Part shown: positions 33,001-45,276 of the stretch, piece by piece
Layout of the letters: every line of letters starts with the position of its first letter
Numbering within the stretch: the first letter of the stretch is position 1
Notes under the pieces: model-generated
What the model saw: the letters and a program-made list of their open reading frames with translations, nothing else
The model's database searches: none
What the model was told of the DNA's origin: nothing
Position numbers and translations under genes: made by a program
Assembly: GCF_020906515.1 (NCBI RefSeq)
Contig: NC_085851.1
Span: 992,001 to 1,056,000, forward strand
Direction: 5' to 3'
DNA from: Vanrija pseudolonga
Lineage: Eukaryota; Basidiomycota; Tremellomycetes; Trichosporonales; Trichosporonaceae
Length of the DNA stretch: 64,000 bases

Positions 33001-34449
33001 TCGTGGTGAATACCCCAGATCGATCCGACCGTCTCGACCATGGATCCGAGCGTCTGGGTTCCCGGCGTGCCTCCCGGCCACTGAGGGCTAGGCTTGCGCT
33101 TGATCGAAGCCGAGGGGTCGCCTGGTGTAGCAAGTCCTGGCGTACCAATGCCCAGCCCGTTGGCCTTTGCATTCAGGCCGTTCTTCATCAGAGACGGGGT
33201 GAACGCCGCCGCTGGGTCTGTGGGCTCGGGGTCTCTCATGAAGCTCTGGATCTCGGACCGAAGTCTGAAGAGATGGTCGCGCTCCTTCTCCGAAAGGCTG
33301 CCGCTAAAGTACGAGGACGTTGGGAGAGAGTTGTAGAGCAGGGTGAGGAGGTGCATCTGGTGAGAGTGGAGTGGGGCCGAGTGCGGGCCTGGTGGCGGGA
33401 GGCATGTCGAGAAGGCTGCAGCTGTCAGCTCCGTACCCGAGGGAACCTTGTCACCACTCACTGTCGAGGAACGTGCCCACTTCGCGCATGTTGGCGCCAG
33501 CGCCCGTCTTGTAGCCATGCTTCTTGACAAGCGCGAGGAAGCCCCGAACTGCCTGGATCCATCCCGTGTCGCCACCGTCTGCGGCGAGGACACCCCAAAA
33601 CTCGAGGAGGAACTCCTTGGGGAACTTGAGGTCGGCGTCCTTCCTGCCCAACCGAAGCCCGAGGCCCGACTTGCGCTTCTTGAGCGCCGTGTCCTTGTTC
33701 ATGATCGAGTGGTCGTCTCCAAACGACTCGGCTGAGCGGACAGAGTTGAACGTCATCCTGGAGCCCGCCGGCGCGCTGCTGAGCCGGTGGTTGTCGGGTG
33801 ACTGTGGCGAAGGGGCGATGTGAGGAGATGGTGGGGGCGATGCCAACCTCTGCATCAAAAGGCTGTTACCCGGTGTCAGCAATTTGCGCTCATGTGATTG
33901 CGAGCAATGGAGTGCGCGGTGGAGTGGAGAGTACGTTGTTATCGTCGTCGACGACGTCGTCGCTCCAGTCTCTCTCGGGCCACAGCGGCGGCCGACTCAA
34001 GATTGCAATCGACGACGAGGGCTACGCAAACAAGGATGGGGGATCAAAACGACTCACGCGACACGCAAAGAGTAGAGGTAGCCCCACTTGTCGAGGTCGT
34101 CCGTGTCATTGTTGTTGCTCGACCCGCTGCGCACAGAAGCCGAAGCCAGCCCGGCAGCTGCCGACGAAGTTGCACTGCTCTTTCTCGGAGGCAGGGCCGC
34201 GGGCTGTGCACGCTTCGGTGACGTCCGGCTCGAAGGCACGGTGGAGGGCACGGTGGTGGAGCTGGCGCGCGACGACGCGTAAGTGCCAGAGTAGGCAGTC
34301 GAGGTTGTCGAGGACGAGGTGGTGCGGACTGGCGGGACGCGGATGCCATAAGCTGTTGTTGACGACATTGCAGCGGCAGGGGCGGCGGGCGGCGGCGCGT
34401 CGAAAAAGGCTGTGCGCTGGGTGGAGGAAAGTCGGTGCGGTGCCGTCAC
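30001..34449 (-). CDS. Munc13-like C2/MHD domain protein
   Basis: Exons 34449-34058, 33995-33935, 33849-33462, 33415-32949, 32913-31925, 31885-31627, 31586-31353 and 31302-30001 give 1,363 residues. The N-terminus is Ser/Thr/Pro-rich and disordered. The middle carries the Munc13-homology segment 1 (FFEPHVLTWLRETE, WVSRAVGMDRW). A C2 domain follows at about 970-1080 (HCFVISVIRGQNLL, DAFVAVVDRDTGERLFKSRTV, DPKWEQSFEISV), then a second Munc13-homology segment (LPTPQLKERAAAAV). Fungal relatives act in vesicle tethering and exocytosis at sites of growth and septation. The start could instead be the in-frame ATG at 34368. The intron 1 acceptor (TTGAG at 33996) is chosen because the closer TAG acceptor leads to a stop; that junction is the weak point. 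Confidence 0.85.
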
Positions 34450-35778
34450 TTTCTTGAACGCTTTGTACGCGTCGAGATCGAGTTGGGTGACAACGTCAAG
34501 AGCGGTGGCGATGGGCAGCAGCTGCTTGCACCTGCTTGCTTATGTGACTCGACGAGGTGTGCTTGCCGTGGTGCAGCCGCGAGCTTGTTTCGACCCGTTG
34601 CTATGCTGGTGGTGAAGCTTGCCACTCGCTACACTTTCCCCTGCTTTCCTTCTGGTCGGGGGCACGCGCAGAGATCGTGGGCGGGCAGTAGAGTGTGGAG
34701 TATGCACTCTTGTCGACGTCACGCCAGGACGAGGAGAGGCACTGGGAGAGGGCAGTTGGGCGCGCACAACTTTGTGATACGCGAGGGGTTGATGAGGTGC
34801 ACTCGGAGTCGACGGCGACGGCGAGGGGTGCGCGGCGGGGGGGGCGACGCGGGCAGAGGTTAACTTTGAGAGAGAGTGCGCTCGACAATGTCGAGACGTG
34901 TAGCAGCAGGGTGATAGTGATGGGGGCGATGGACGTGCGCACCGACACGATCATGAGCGCCCACCCCAGCTCGTTTGCTCGTGTCTCCTTGCTTCTCCGC
35001 GTTGGCCCATGTCTCTCTCTCAGTCAACAAACAATCACCGCCGACAACGCCACTGGCGCTCCTCACATCCTCGCATCCCTCACGCATCCCTGTGCATGTC
35101 CTGGCAGCACCCTCGACCTCAACGCCAGGCGCCATGCAGTGGGCAACAACAACTAAATAGCTGCCCTTGGAGCCCCCTGGCAGCCGGTCGCTGGCGTCGA
35201 CAGCGACCACAACAAGCTCACGACGATCGCGCTGCTAACTCGCCTCGCCCTCGCCAGAAGAATGGTACGCCAGATCCAAGACAGCGCGTGCTCACCCGGT
35301 GGGCTCTACATTCACCACTCAGGGCGGGGGGAAAGACCAGCGTCCACCACAATGGCCAAGGTTTCAGGACAAGCTCTCAGCCGTCAGTTTGGGTCTTCAG
35401 GGCGAGGGTCACGAGCACTCACTGGATCACTGGGCTGACAGCAATAGAACCGGCCCAAGACGAGCGGCAGTCGGTCGCTTGCTCCGACGCTCACCCCACT
35501 CACCCCAGCCCTCACCGCCGCTCAATTTGCCCTGGTCAAAACAAGTAAAGTGGCGCCAACGCCACGCCTAACGACCATAAACATCATTCCTCGTGCAGGA
35601 CAGCGTCCAATTCAAGGCCGAGTGTACACTGTCGCGTCCTCATCCTCACGCACATGTGCAGGGCGCGAAGAACAGATGCCCGCTTCAGATCGCTTGGCAG
35701 GATATCCGCAGGATCTCAAAATAAGCAGCAGCACCCGACGGAACAACAAGTACGTATCCATGCACAAACTAGAGTCCT
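34450..35778. other. Intergenic, no supported gene
   Basis: Upstream of the Munc13-like gene and downstream of the truncated membrane gene. A 179-codon frame at 35009-35548 has no domain, no signal and no family look; it is not called. Confidence 0.5.
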
Positions 35779-36531
35779 TCATCTCTTCTCGTCCCTACCA
35801 CCATCGGCGGCGCCCCGACTAGGCCCCTCCTCCTCCCTCTCAAGCAAGATGGCAGGCTTCATGCTCTCATACGCCGCCGTGTGGCCGGTGCTCTCGGTCG
35901 GCGTCGGCGCCGCGCTCCAGCTGGGGTCGTAGCTCGGCGGCGGGCGCACCGGCAAGGGGCCGGCGTCGACCTCGGGATCGGCGGGGGCGCCAACCTCGGG
36001 CGCGTCGAACGGCGACTGCGCGAGCGCGGACTTTGGCGCGGACGACACCGCCGACGCAGGCGAGAGGAGGTCGTGCGGCTGCGATATGTCGTGTGTGCGC
36101 AGGGTGAGCCCGAATAGCGACGCAGGTGTGACCGCCGGCATCGTCGCGCTGAACGAGGACGACGTGGTGGCCGTTGCGTGTGGGTCGCGACGGGCGGCAC
36201 TGGCGCCGTACGACATGGGGGAGAGGGCATCGTCGGCGTACGGAGCCACGATGGGGCGTTCTGCCACTGGGATCGGGCGGCCTACGGGCCGCGCGCTGTG
36301 GGATGACTCGCTTACGCTCTCACTGCTGGGCTTGCTCGCGAGCTCGACGAGGTCGACCCGCAGAGATGGAGTCTCGGATGAGTCTGACTTTCTTCTTCTC
36401 CTTCGCCAGAGCGTGCACAATAGCACGGCGAGTGCGCCACCACCGACAACACCGCCAACCTGTCGTCAGCAAGGCCCAGCACACACAACCCACCACACCA
36501 CCAGCGATAGGCCGCAAAAAGATTTTGTCAA
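35779..36531 (-). pseudogene. 5'-truncated single-pass membrane protein gene
   Basis: Two joined pieces, about 36531-36494 and 36459-35779 with a 34-base intron, encode a Gly/Val-rich membrane helix (IAGGVVGGVVGGGALAVLLC), a basic stop-transfer cluster (WRRRRRK) and a long Ser/Pro-rich cytoplasmic tail with PPPSYDPSW. Fungal proteins with this C-terminal half normally start with a signal peptide and a Ser/Thr-rich ectodomain. None is present: there is no ATG in frame and the tRNA-Glu begins exactly where the exon runs out. Only 113 bases separate that tRNA from the next gene. It is either a decayed remnant or a gene whose 5' exons lie outside ordinary prediction; the remnant view is preferred. 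The intact C-terminal frame suggests loss is recent or that the tail is still made. Confidence 0.5.
36516..36520 (-). terminator. Pol III T-run terminator of tRNA-Glu
   Basis: Five T residues on the minus strand, about 11 bases past the tRNA end. Confidence 0.7.
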
Positions 36532-36620
36532 TTCTCCGCCAGGGAGTCGAACCCTGCTCTACCGCGATTACAAACTCTTCTAATGAGAGGCGGTTATACT
36601 AACCGATATACTAGCGAAGA
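36532..36620 (-). tRNA. tRNA-Glu, anticodon CTC, with 17-base intron
   Basis: The minus-strand cloverleaf has acceptor TCTTCGC pairing with GCGGAGA (one G-T pair), anticodon stem ACCGC/GCGGT, and T arm CAGGG-TTCGACT-CCCTG. The anticodon CTC is at 36587-36585 and reads glutamate GAG. A 17-base intron (36583-36567) sits one base 3' of the anticodon, the canonical nuclear position. Without it the tRNA is 72 bases. Confidence 0.93.
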
Positions 36621-36733
36621 TTAGTTATTTTCCAATGAATCGCGTTGGTGGTGAGCGTACGCCCTCGGTTGTCTACCTCCTCCCTTTCAGGCTACGGCCC
36701 TCCCACTGCTTCACCCGATGCATACATAGCCCC

Positions 36734-37789
36734 CTACTGAATAATGTACCCGCCGTCGTTGACGAGCACATGGCCCGTGACGTACGACGCTTCGTCGGAC
36801 TGGGGAAGGAGATCAGCACGAGTCACGGGGGCCACACAGTACCCACAGCGAGGTAGACGATTGCGTTGGCAATCTCCTCCGGCTCACCAACGCGCCCCAG
36901 CGCTGTGTGAGGTGCGAGGCGAGCGAGCGCTTCGGCGTTGAGCGAGTCGCGCGTCATGCCTAGGGCCGGATCAGCTCACTCCACCACCGCGTCGCCGCGC
37001 TTACCCGTCCGCGTGACACCCGGAGCCACAGCGTTCACGCGGATCCCCTTGTCGCCCACCTCGGCGGCGGTCGCGCGCGTGAGGTGCGACAGGGCGGCCT
37101 TGGAGACGTCGTACGCCGGCGTGTGGGGGAAGACACGCTCGCCCGCGATCTGGCGGGTGTGAGCGCGCGCACAACCCACAAACCGCTCCCTGCTGCCCAC
37201 TCACACTCGTGACGTTCACGATCGCACCGGTACGCTTCTCGTCCAGTAGCGCCCTGATGAACTTCTGCATGCCTGCGGTGTAAGCTCCCCTCGCCGCCCC
37301 GACGTACCGTGCAAAGGCGCCTTGAGGTTCACGGCCAGCACGCGGTCCAGGTCCTCATCCGTGAGGTCGAGCACGCTGCCAGTCGGCAGCACGCCTGCGG
37401 CGTTGATGAGCACGTTGGGGCTGGACCCGTAGTTTGCCTTGGCGGTCGAGAAGGCGCGGCGCCAGATGTCGTCCTGGCTACGCGGCGTCAGCTTTGCTCC
37501 CCCCGCACACCCACGTCACGCTGCCCCGCAGGAACTCGACATTGTGCTTCGGGAACGGCGCGGCACCAGGCCCAGTGGGCAGGTTGACGTCCACCGCGAC
37601 GACCTTGGCGCCGTGCTTGACGAACGCGTCGACGGTCGCGCGGCCGCTGGACGGTGTGAGCTGCGTCAAGAGGTGGAGGGGAGGGGACGTACATGCCGCT
37701 GCTGCTGCCGGTGATCTGGCGTCAGTGGGGCCTGAGAGAGATCGACATACCACGGCGATCTTGCCTGCCAGTCTGCCTGCTGCTGCCAT
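36734..37789 (-). CDS. Short-chain dehydrogenase/reductase, array member 1
   Basis: Eight exons (37789-37751, 37715-37693, 37646-37515, 37477-37308, 37272-37205, 37149-37005, 36959-36847, 36799-36734) give 251 residues, standard for a classical SDR. Cofactor loop TGSSSGIG starts at residue 15; NAAGV follows the central strand; catalytic Ser144, Tyr157 and Lys161 (YDVSK) are in place. Asp at the end of the second strand (VVAVDVN) favours NAD(H). The substrate is unknown. It keeps the fullest intron set of the array, so it is a good reference for the ancestral gene structure. Confidence 0.9.
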
Positions 37790-38089
37790 GGTGTGAGTGA
37801 TGCGACGATGTAGATGGGTTGTGTTGTGGGGGTTTCGGAAGTGACGTTGGGCCAGTCCCGGTTAAATGGGTTTCCGACGCGACTGTCGACTCGGTTCCTT
37901 GTGCGGGGAATGCTAGCCGCCGTCATAGTGGTCCCCGCGTGTTCGGATACGAAGTAGCATTGCATCATGACATCCATCTCTATCATCTCCGCTGCATGAC
38001 ACGCTTCTCGACTTCTCGGGCGCCATCACTACATGCTCGCGGCGCAGGGCGTAGTGGCGGCGCCACTGCAGCCTTTGGCCCCCTCACGC

Positions 38090-39081
38090 CTAGTTGAGCG
38101 TGAACCCGCCGTCGTTGATCAACACCGAGCCAGTAACGTACCCCGCCTCGTCGCTCTGCCTTGTCAGCTTCCGCCCACCCGCCCGCGCGCACTCACGGCA
38201 AGGTACAAGATCGAGTCGGCCACGTCCTCGGGCTCCGCGATGCGCCCGAGGGCGATCATCTTGGCGATGTGGGGCGCCGTCTCGTCCGTGATGGTCGCGC
38301 CGCGCGTCATGCCTTCACAGTGTCAGTCCCGCCCCGAAACCCGCTCAACAAACGCACCGGTCAGCGTCGCGCCCGGCGCTACGACGTTCACGCGGATCCC
38401 GTGCGGGCCAAACTCTGCCGCGGCGAGGCGCGAGAGCTGGTTCAGCGCCGCCTTGGAGGCGCAGTAGATTGGCGAGTCGACCACAACGCGGTGGCCGGCG
38501 ACCTGGTGTCAGTGCTGGCTCGTTGGCCCACGATATACACTCGAGACGTTGACCACTGCCCCTGGGCGCTTGTCCTTGAGCAGCTCGCGCGCAAACGCCT
38601 GCATGCCTTGCGTCAGCTCGCCCTCGGCGTGCCCACCTCACCCTTCATTGGCCCCCCGACGTTCACCGCCATGACGCGCGCAAACTCATCCTCCGTGACA
38701 TCCAAGAGCGGGCCGTTCTGCAGCACGGCAGCGACGTTGACGAGCACATTCGGGGTAGCGCCGTACGCCTCTTTTGATTTCGCGAGCGCCTGCGCCCAGG
38801 TGTCCTCCGAGCTGGGGTCAGCGGTGTAACCGGAGAGGCAACGTACGCCACGCTGCCCTGCACGAAGGGCGTCGACAGCGAGCTCGGCGCAGTGACATCT
38901 AGCGAGACGACCTTGGCGCCGCGCTTGACGAACAGGTCGACCGTTGCGCGACCGCTGGGCGTCAGTGACGCGGCGCTGGGGGCACTCACATGCCGCTGCT
39001 GCCGCCGGTGATCTAGAGTCAGTGGCGCGGCTGTTGGGGGGCACTCACGAGTGCAATCTTGCCTGCGAGTCTCCCTGCCAT
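38090..39081 (-). CDS. Short-chain dehydrogenase/reductase, array member 2
   Basis: Eight exons (39081-39049, 39012-38990, 38954-38847, 38811-38642, 38606-38539, 38502-38358, 38312-38197, 38155-38090) give 242 residues. It has the same intron positions as member 1. TGGSSGIG cofactor loop, Ser134, Tyr147 and Lys151 (YCASK). The usual NAG motif is changed to NVAAV, which removes the glycine that normally packs near the cofactor. VVSLDVT suggests NAD(H). TATTTATG on the minus strand about 75 bases upstream may be its TATA element. Confidence 0.9.
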
Positions 39082-39348
39082 TCTGTATGTTGTGTTATGG
39101 GCTGGGTGTGTGTTCTGATGTTCGGCGAGGCGGGCTACATGCATACCTCTGGCATAAATACTGCAACGCCCCTACAGCCCTGCGATCACTACCCCCGGCC
39201 ACCCCACACCGAGGCCGTCGGCCCAAGTAAGGGAGATAAGCCGGCCCGGGCCGGTCACACCGTCCTGGTAAGGATAAACACAACATCGTGTGCATGTAAA
39301 CGACTTCTTCCCCCTGGCTACCGTGTTCATACAACAGCAGCTGCTCCA

Positions 39349-40271
39349 CTACGTAGTGTACCCCGCGTCCGCCTTGAGCACTGTGCCCGTGACGAGGCTC
39401 GAGTCATCGGACTGTCATCAGTGCCAGCAACAAGGCCCCACTCACGGCAAGGAAGAGGATGCTCTGGGCAATCTCGCGCGGCTCGCCCCAGCGCTTGAGC
39501 GACGTGCGGTCCACGAGCGTGTCGAGGCGGGCAGTGACTTCGGAGGAGGACGTCATGCCTGCATAACCGCGATTAGCTGCACCCGCCCCTGCGGTTCACC
39601 CACCAGTCCGCACCATGGCCGGCGCGATCGCGTTGACGCGGATCCCCTTCTCGCCGTACTCCTTGGCAGCGATAGCGGTGAGGTGGGACAGTCCGGCCTT
39701 GGACACGCCGTACGCCGTCTTGGCTGGGAGGGCAACGTGGCCAAGCACCTAGCCATCAGCACTGCACCATAAATTGCCCCGACCCACGCTCGAGATGTTG
39801 ACAATCGAGCCCGGCTTGCCCTCGGCCAGCAGCGCCCGAATGACAGCCTGCATGCCCTTCATCGGCGCGCGGAAGTTGATGCCAAACACAAAGTCAAAGT
39901 CGTCGTCCGTGAGCTCGTGGAGCAGCGCGCCAGTCGACACGCCCGCCGCGTTGACGAGCACGTCCGGCGTGCCCCACTTGCTCTGCGCGTCGGCGATCGC
40001 CTGGTCCCAGAGGGCCGTGTCGCTGGGGTCAGCTGCTGGGCTGGGGTAAGGACATACGCTACCGAGCCCTTGATGAAGTGGACCCCCTGGGGCAGGGGCT
40101 CGGACGGTGCGTTGACGTCGAGCGCGACGACACGCGCGCCTTCCTCCACGAAGAGCTCGACGGTGGCTTTGCCGCTGGGCACGTCAGTCGCCTGCCTCCC
40201 TGGCAAGGGGTCGCTCACATGCCCGACGTGGCGCCGGTAACGATTGCGATCTTGTTCTCGAGGCGGGGCAT
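39349..40271 (-). CDS. Short-chain dehydrogenase/reductase, array member 3
   Basis: Six exons (40271-40219, 40174-40058, 40022-39788, 39748-39604, 39558-39446, 39411-39349) give 241 residues. The intron before the cofactor loop and the one before 'GMQ' in the middle, both present in members 1 and 2, are precisely missing. TGATSGIG loop, NAAGV, Ser135, Tyr148 and Lys152 (YGVSK) are intact; VVALDVN suggests NAD(H). The C-terminal segment (TVLKADAGYTT) departs from the usual DGGY form. Confidence 0.9.
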
Positions 40272-40312
40272 GATGTAGTGCAATGGGGACCCCGACAGCC
40301 TGCCCCTGCCGC

Positions 40313-40318
40313 TTATAT
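40313..40318 (-). promoter_or_regulatory. TATA box of array member 3
   Basis: TATAAG on the minus strand about 42 bases before the ATG at 40271. Confidence 0.5.
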
Positions 40319-40586
40319 GGCACGTCGGCTACGTCTGTGTGGGGACATGTGGAGTTTGTGGACAAGCAACCGGACTCTGCCAAGCCCGAGCCCCGGTGTA
40401 CGCTATCACTTCCGTGTCATCAAAATCAGTCACCTGGACAGTTGTGCATACGCCGTCGGCGACTGGCTGGCTACTGCCTCACGACGCAAGCTACAACGCC
40501 GCTACCGCCACTCGGCATGCCGCCTGATTAAGCACCTCGCTGCACGTCACCCCGCCCGCGTCATGCCGAGCCCCGAGCTTGCTGCA

Positions 40587-41809
40587 TTAGTTGATACCTC
40601 CGTCGACGAAGAGAATCTGGCCGGTAATGTACGATGCGTCATCCGACTGTGGGGGGTGGCGTCAGTCAGGGGCTATTTAACACTGCCAGCAAGCTCACAG
40701 CGAGGAACACGGCGCCCTGGCCAACCTCCTGCGGCAGGCCCCACCGCTTGACGGCCGTGTGGGCGACAAACTTGTCGAGCGCGTTGTGCGTGTGGTCGTC
40801 GCGGGTCATGGCTGGGTGTAAGCTTGGGTGTGACCTGAGGGCTGCACTCACGCGTCTCGATAATCCCCGGCGCGAGCGCATTCACACGGATGTTGTGCTG
40901 GCCGTACTCCTGCGCCGTGACCTTTGTGAGGTGGCTCAGAGCGGCCTTGGACACGCAGTACGGCCCCGTCTCTGCGAGCGGGCGGTGGCCCAGCATCTGG
41001 GGTGGTCAGCCGGCGGTGCTGGTATCAACTCACACTCGAGATGTTGACGATGGCACCGGGTGCCTTCTCAGCAAGCAACGCCTTGATAAACTCGCGCATC
41101 CCTGGGGTTTGTTAGAATCCGCAGCATCCTCTCGACCCACCTCGCAGTGGCGCCCAGTAGTTGACGGCAAAGACCTTCTCCCACTCGCTGTCTTCAAACT
41201 CGTGCAGCGACTTGCCGCCGGACGGCACCCCTGCCGCGTTCACGAGCACGTTGGGGGTCTTGCCAAATGCCTTACGGCCGGCCTCGATGGCCTGGAGAAA
41301 CGTTTCGGGTTTCCTGTGTGTATCAGTCAGTTCCCTGCGTCGCAGACGCCGGAGTGATGCAAGACATGTGTCGCGACCCAGCCATGCTTGGCGTTGTGCA
41401 CTCTGAGGTGACACCGTGACCATGGCAACGTGGGTAACGAGCGGCCACGCCATTCTTCCGCTCGCTGGCAGCTCGTTGCCATGGCCACCGCTGTCGTTGT
41501 CCCCACCCTCGCCCTCCCCACTCACGTAACGTCGCCCTGCACAAACTCGAGTCCGTCGATCGCGGCAGCCGCTTCCCGCGGCGGGGCGAGGTCGATGCCG
41601 ACGATGCGCGCCCCGTTCTGCGCATACAAGGCGGCGATCTCTCGGCCACTGCGGGCGTAAGTGTCTTATCTCGTGCGCACGGGCGCACTGATCGCTCACA
41701 TGCCAGAGCTTGAGCCAGTGATCTGACGTCAGCCAAGTCACCTCGTCCCCGTGCTCACGATGGCAACCTTGCTTTGTAGGCGCTGTGTCGGTGGTGCTGG
41801 TTTTGCCAT
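40587..41809 (-). CDS. Short-chain dehydrogenase/reductase, array member 4
   Basis: Eight exons (41809-41759, 41722-41700, 41648-41526, 41313-41141, 41101-41034, 40996-40852, 40811-40699, 40646-40587) give 251 residues. The N-terminus is extended by MAKPAPPTQ. TGSSSGIG loop, NAAGV, Ser146, Tyr159 and Lys163 (YCVSK) are intact; IVGIDLA suggests NAD(H). Intron 3 is 212 bases, four to six times longer than its counterparts in the sister genes. Confidence 0.9.
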
Positions 41810-42151
41810 TATGTGGTGGCGTGGATGCCGATGGTGATGCGATGGATGCTGATGGTGAAGTAGCAAATGTGAGTGAGATGAGGACGGGCCGCGGCGCACG
41901 TCGCTTAATGGGAACTCGTATGAGACAGTCGTGGTCGCCTTTGCCGCTGAGGTCATTGACTCCTCGCAGCAGCAGTGACACTGCAACACTGCAGTATGCG
42001 GCATGTGGGCAAGTTGCGTGGGGGTCCCGCATCCGGCATGCCAAGCGGGTGAATCTCGGCAAGGCCAGCGAGAGTGATGTAGTCATGTGAGGGCTTTGAT
42101 TCGGCCGTAGCTGCGCGCTACAGACACTTGACGCATCCACTACTACATGCA

Positions 42152-43142
<991 letters not shown>

Positions 43143-43352
43143 GGTGAGTTTGTATGCAGGGGGTTGCGTCGGGGTCGTTCTTCAACCATGCTACAGCACC
43201 CGTATACATATGCACCGGCACCGACTCACGCGACCCGGCTCGACCCGGCCAGATCGCCAAGTGCGCCACGGCCAAGAACGACCGGTCGGTCGGAGCAAGA
43301 CGCCCGCCACAACGCAAACGATCCACGCCACTGCATCCATTTCTACAGCCCA

Positions 43353-44265
43353 CTAGTTGATGACCAGGCCGCCGTCGTTGACGAGCACATGGCCAGTGAC
43401 GTAAGATGCCTCGTCGGACTGGGGTCGTCAGCGAGCCCCGTTGGCCCCGTGCCAGGTGCCCACTTACCGCAAGGTACACGATGCTGCTGGCCATCTCCTT
43501 GGGCTCGGCCCAGCGCTTCAGCGAGGTGTGGGCGAGCAGCGGCGCGTCGCGCTGGTCGACAGTGCCCTTGGTCATGGCGGTGTGCGTCGCGCCGGGTGCG
43601 ATCGCGTTCACTCGGATACCGGACGGGCCGTACTCTGTCGCGGCGGTGCGTGTGAGCTGCGCGATCGCCGCCTTGGAGAGACCGTATGTCCCGAGGCCGG
43701 GGAACGCGCGGAGGCCAGCCACGCTGGCGACGTTGACGATGGAGCCGGTACGCTTTTCGGCCAGCAGCGTCTTGATGAACAGCTGCATGCCTGCGGCTCA
43801 GCGCCGCCGGCAGACACACATCACTCACCCTGGAGCGGAGCGCGCAGGTTGATGCCCAGGACGAGGTCGAGCTCCTCGGGCGTGATGTCGATCAGCGGCG
43901 TGCTGCGTGCGACACCCGCGTTGTTGACCAGCACGTTGGGGTGCGCGCCCCAGTTGGCCTTGGCCGTCGAGAACGCGCGGGTCCAGGTCTGCTGGTCGCT
44001 GCGGCGCGCGTAAGCTGCGCGTCTCCCGCCCGCTGCCGGCTCACATCACGCTACCCTTGACAAACTCAATGTCGTCCGAACGAGGGTACCCCGCGCCGTC
44101 CTTGGGCTCGTTGACGTCGACAGCGAGCACGCGCGCGCCGTTCTCGAGGAAGGCCTCGACCGTCGCGCGGCCGATACCGCTGCTGCTGCCCGTGATCTGG
44201 GGTCAGCTGTCATCGCCACACACACAACACACGAGCGCGATCTTCCCTGCGAGCCTGGCTGTCAT
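43353..44265 (-). CDS. Short-chain dehydrogenase/reductase, array member 6
   Basis: Five exons (44265-44233, 44196-44045, 43998-43829, 43790-43468, 43418-43353) give 247 residues. This member has lost the cofactor-loop intron and both introns around the catalytic centre, giving the fewest introns in the array. TGSSSGIG, NNAGV, Ser141, Tyr154 and Lys158 (YGLSK) are intact; VLAVDVN suggests NAD(H). It is the most upstream of the six on the minus strand. Confidence 0.9.
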
Positions 44266-45276
44266 GGTGAAGTGGAGTGAACTGGAGACGCTGAGTATCG
44301 AGCTGGATAGCGAACGAGCTTCATCATCGCAGCTTGGACGAACAATGTACGGACCGTGCCAAGAGGGCCCTGGTGGCGGTGGCTTGTGGCGTCCGGGTGA
44401 GCTGCAACCGGGCCGAGGGAGCGAGTTGAGCAGCCTGGATAGACATCGGATCAGAAAAGGTAGACGAGGCCGTGCGGTTCATAGCCGCACGGTTGGGTGC
44501 GAAGTGTTCCGGAGGGCAGGAAGGTGGGCGCCTCCTGGAAGGGGGCTCACGGGCCCTCTCCTGGAGTTATACGGGGAGGTGAAGTGTTGTAGATGGTTGC
44601 ATGCATTGAGTTCACAACCGTCCATGATGGGAGGCTTGCAGCGTCGACAACAAGTCATGCAAGAGGCAGCAACGTGCGGAGGAAGGTGAAGGAAGTCTCC
44701 AAAGCCTCCTTTGGGGTTGTGGCATAAAGGTGAAGGAAGGTGATGACCCAATCACCCTCCCAAGCGCTCCTCTACCTTCGCCACGCCGCAGTAGCAAAAG
44801 ATACGTGCTCGCACGCTGAGTCGAACAGCGGTCGGGTCGGAAGCAGTGTTCAAAGAACCACAACGACCAATGATAACCACCTACACTATACGAGCAGATT
44901 ATTTCATATTTTTCGCGATTTTTTTCTCACTTTTAAGCGGAAGTAAAAACATCCATCTAGAGTTACGTCAACTCCACGTGGTCACCGGGGCCCCTTTGCC
45001 CTCCACCTCTTCTGTTCCCATTCCTGGCCCATGCATCCCCCCGTCGAGTGTCCACTTGGACTTTTGGTCGACACTTTGGTGTACACACTGACAACTACAA
45101 CCCACGACGACAACAACTTTTGCACCGGTATCGACTCGATAGATCTTGCCCAACTCCCCTTCAGCCCCACTATAGATAGCGGCGAGACCCCCCGCGCCAT
45201 CCACGCACTGACGTGGAGCCTTAAAACAGTTACGTGCCCGATAGCCGCTAAGGACACAAGCCGCTCCCATATAAAC
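44266..45276. other. Intergenic between divergent SDR and PAQR genes
   Basis: About 1 kb without a supported gene. A T-rich patch near 44900-44940 stands out from the GC-rich surroundings. An in-frame upstream extension of the PAQR reading frame to 45031 exists but is not preferred. Confidence 0.5.
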
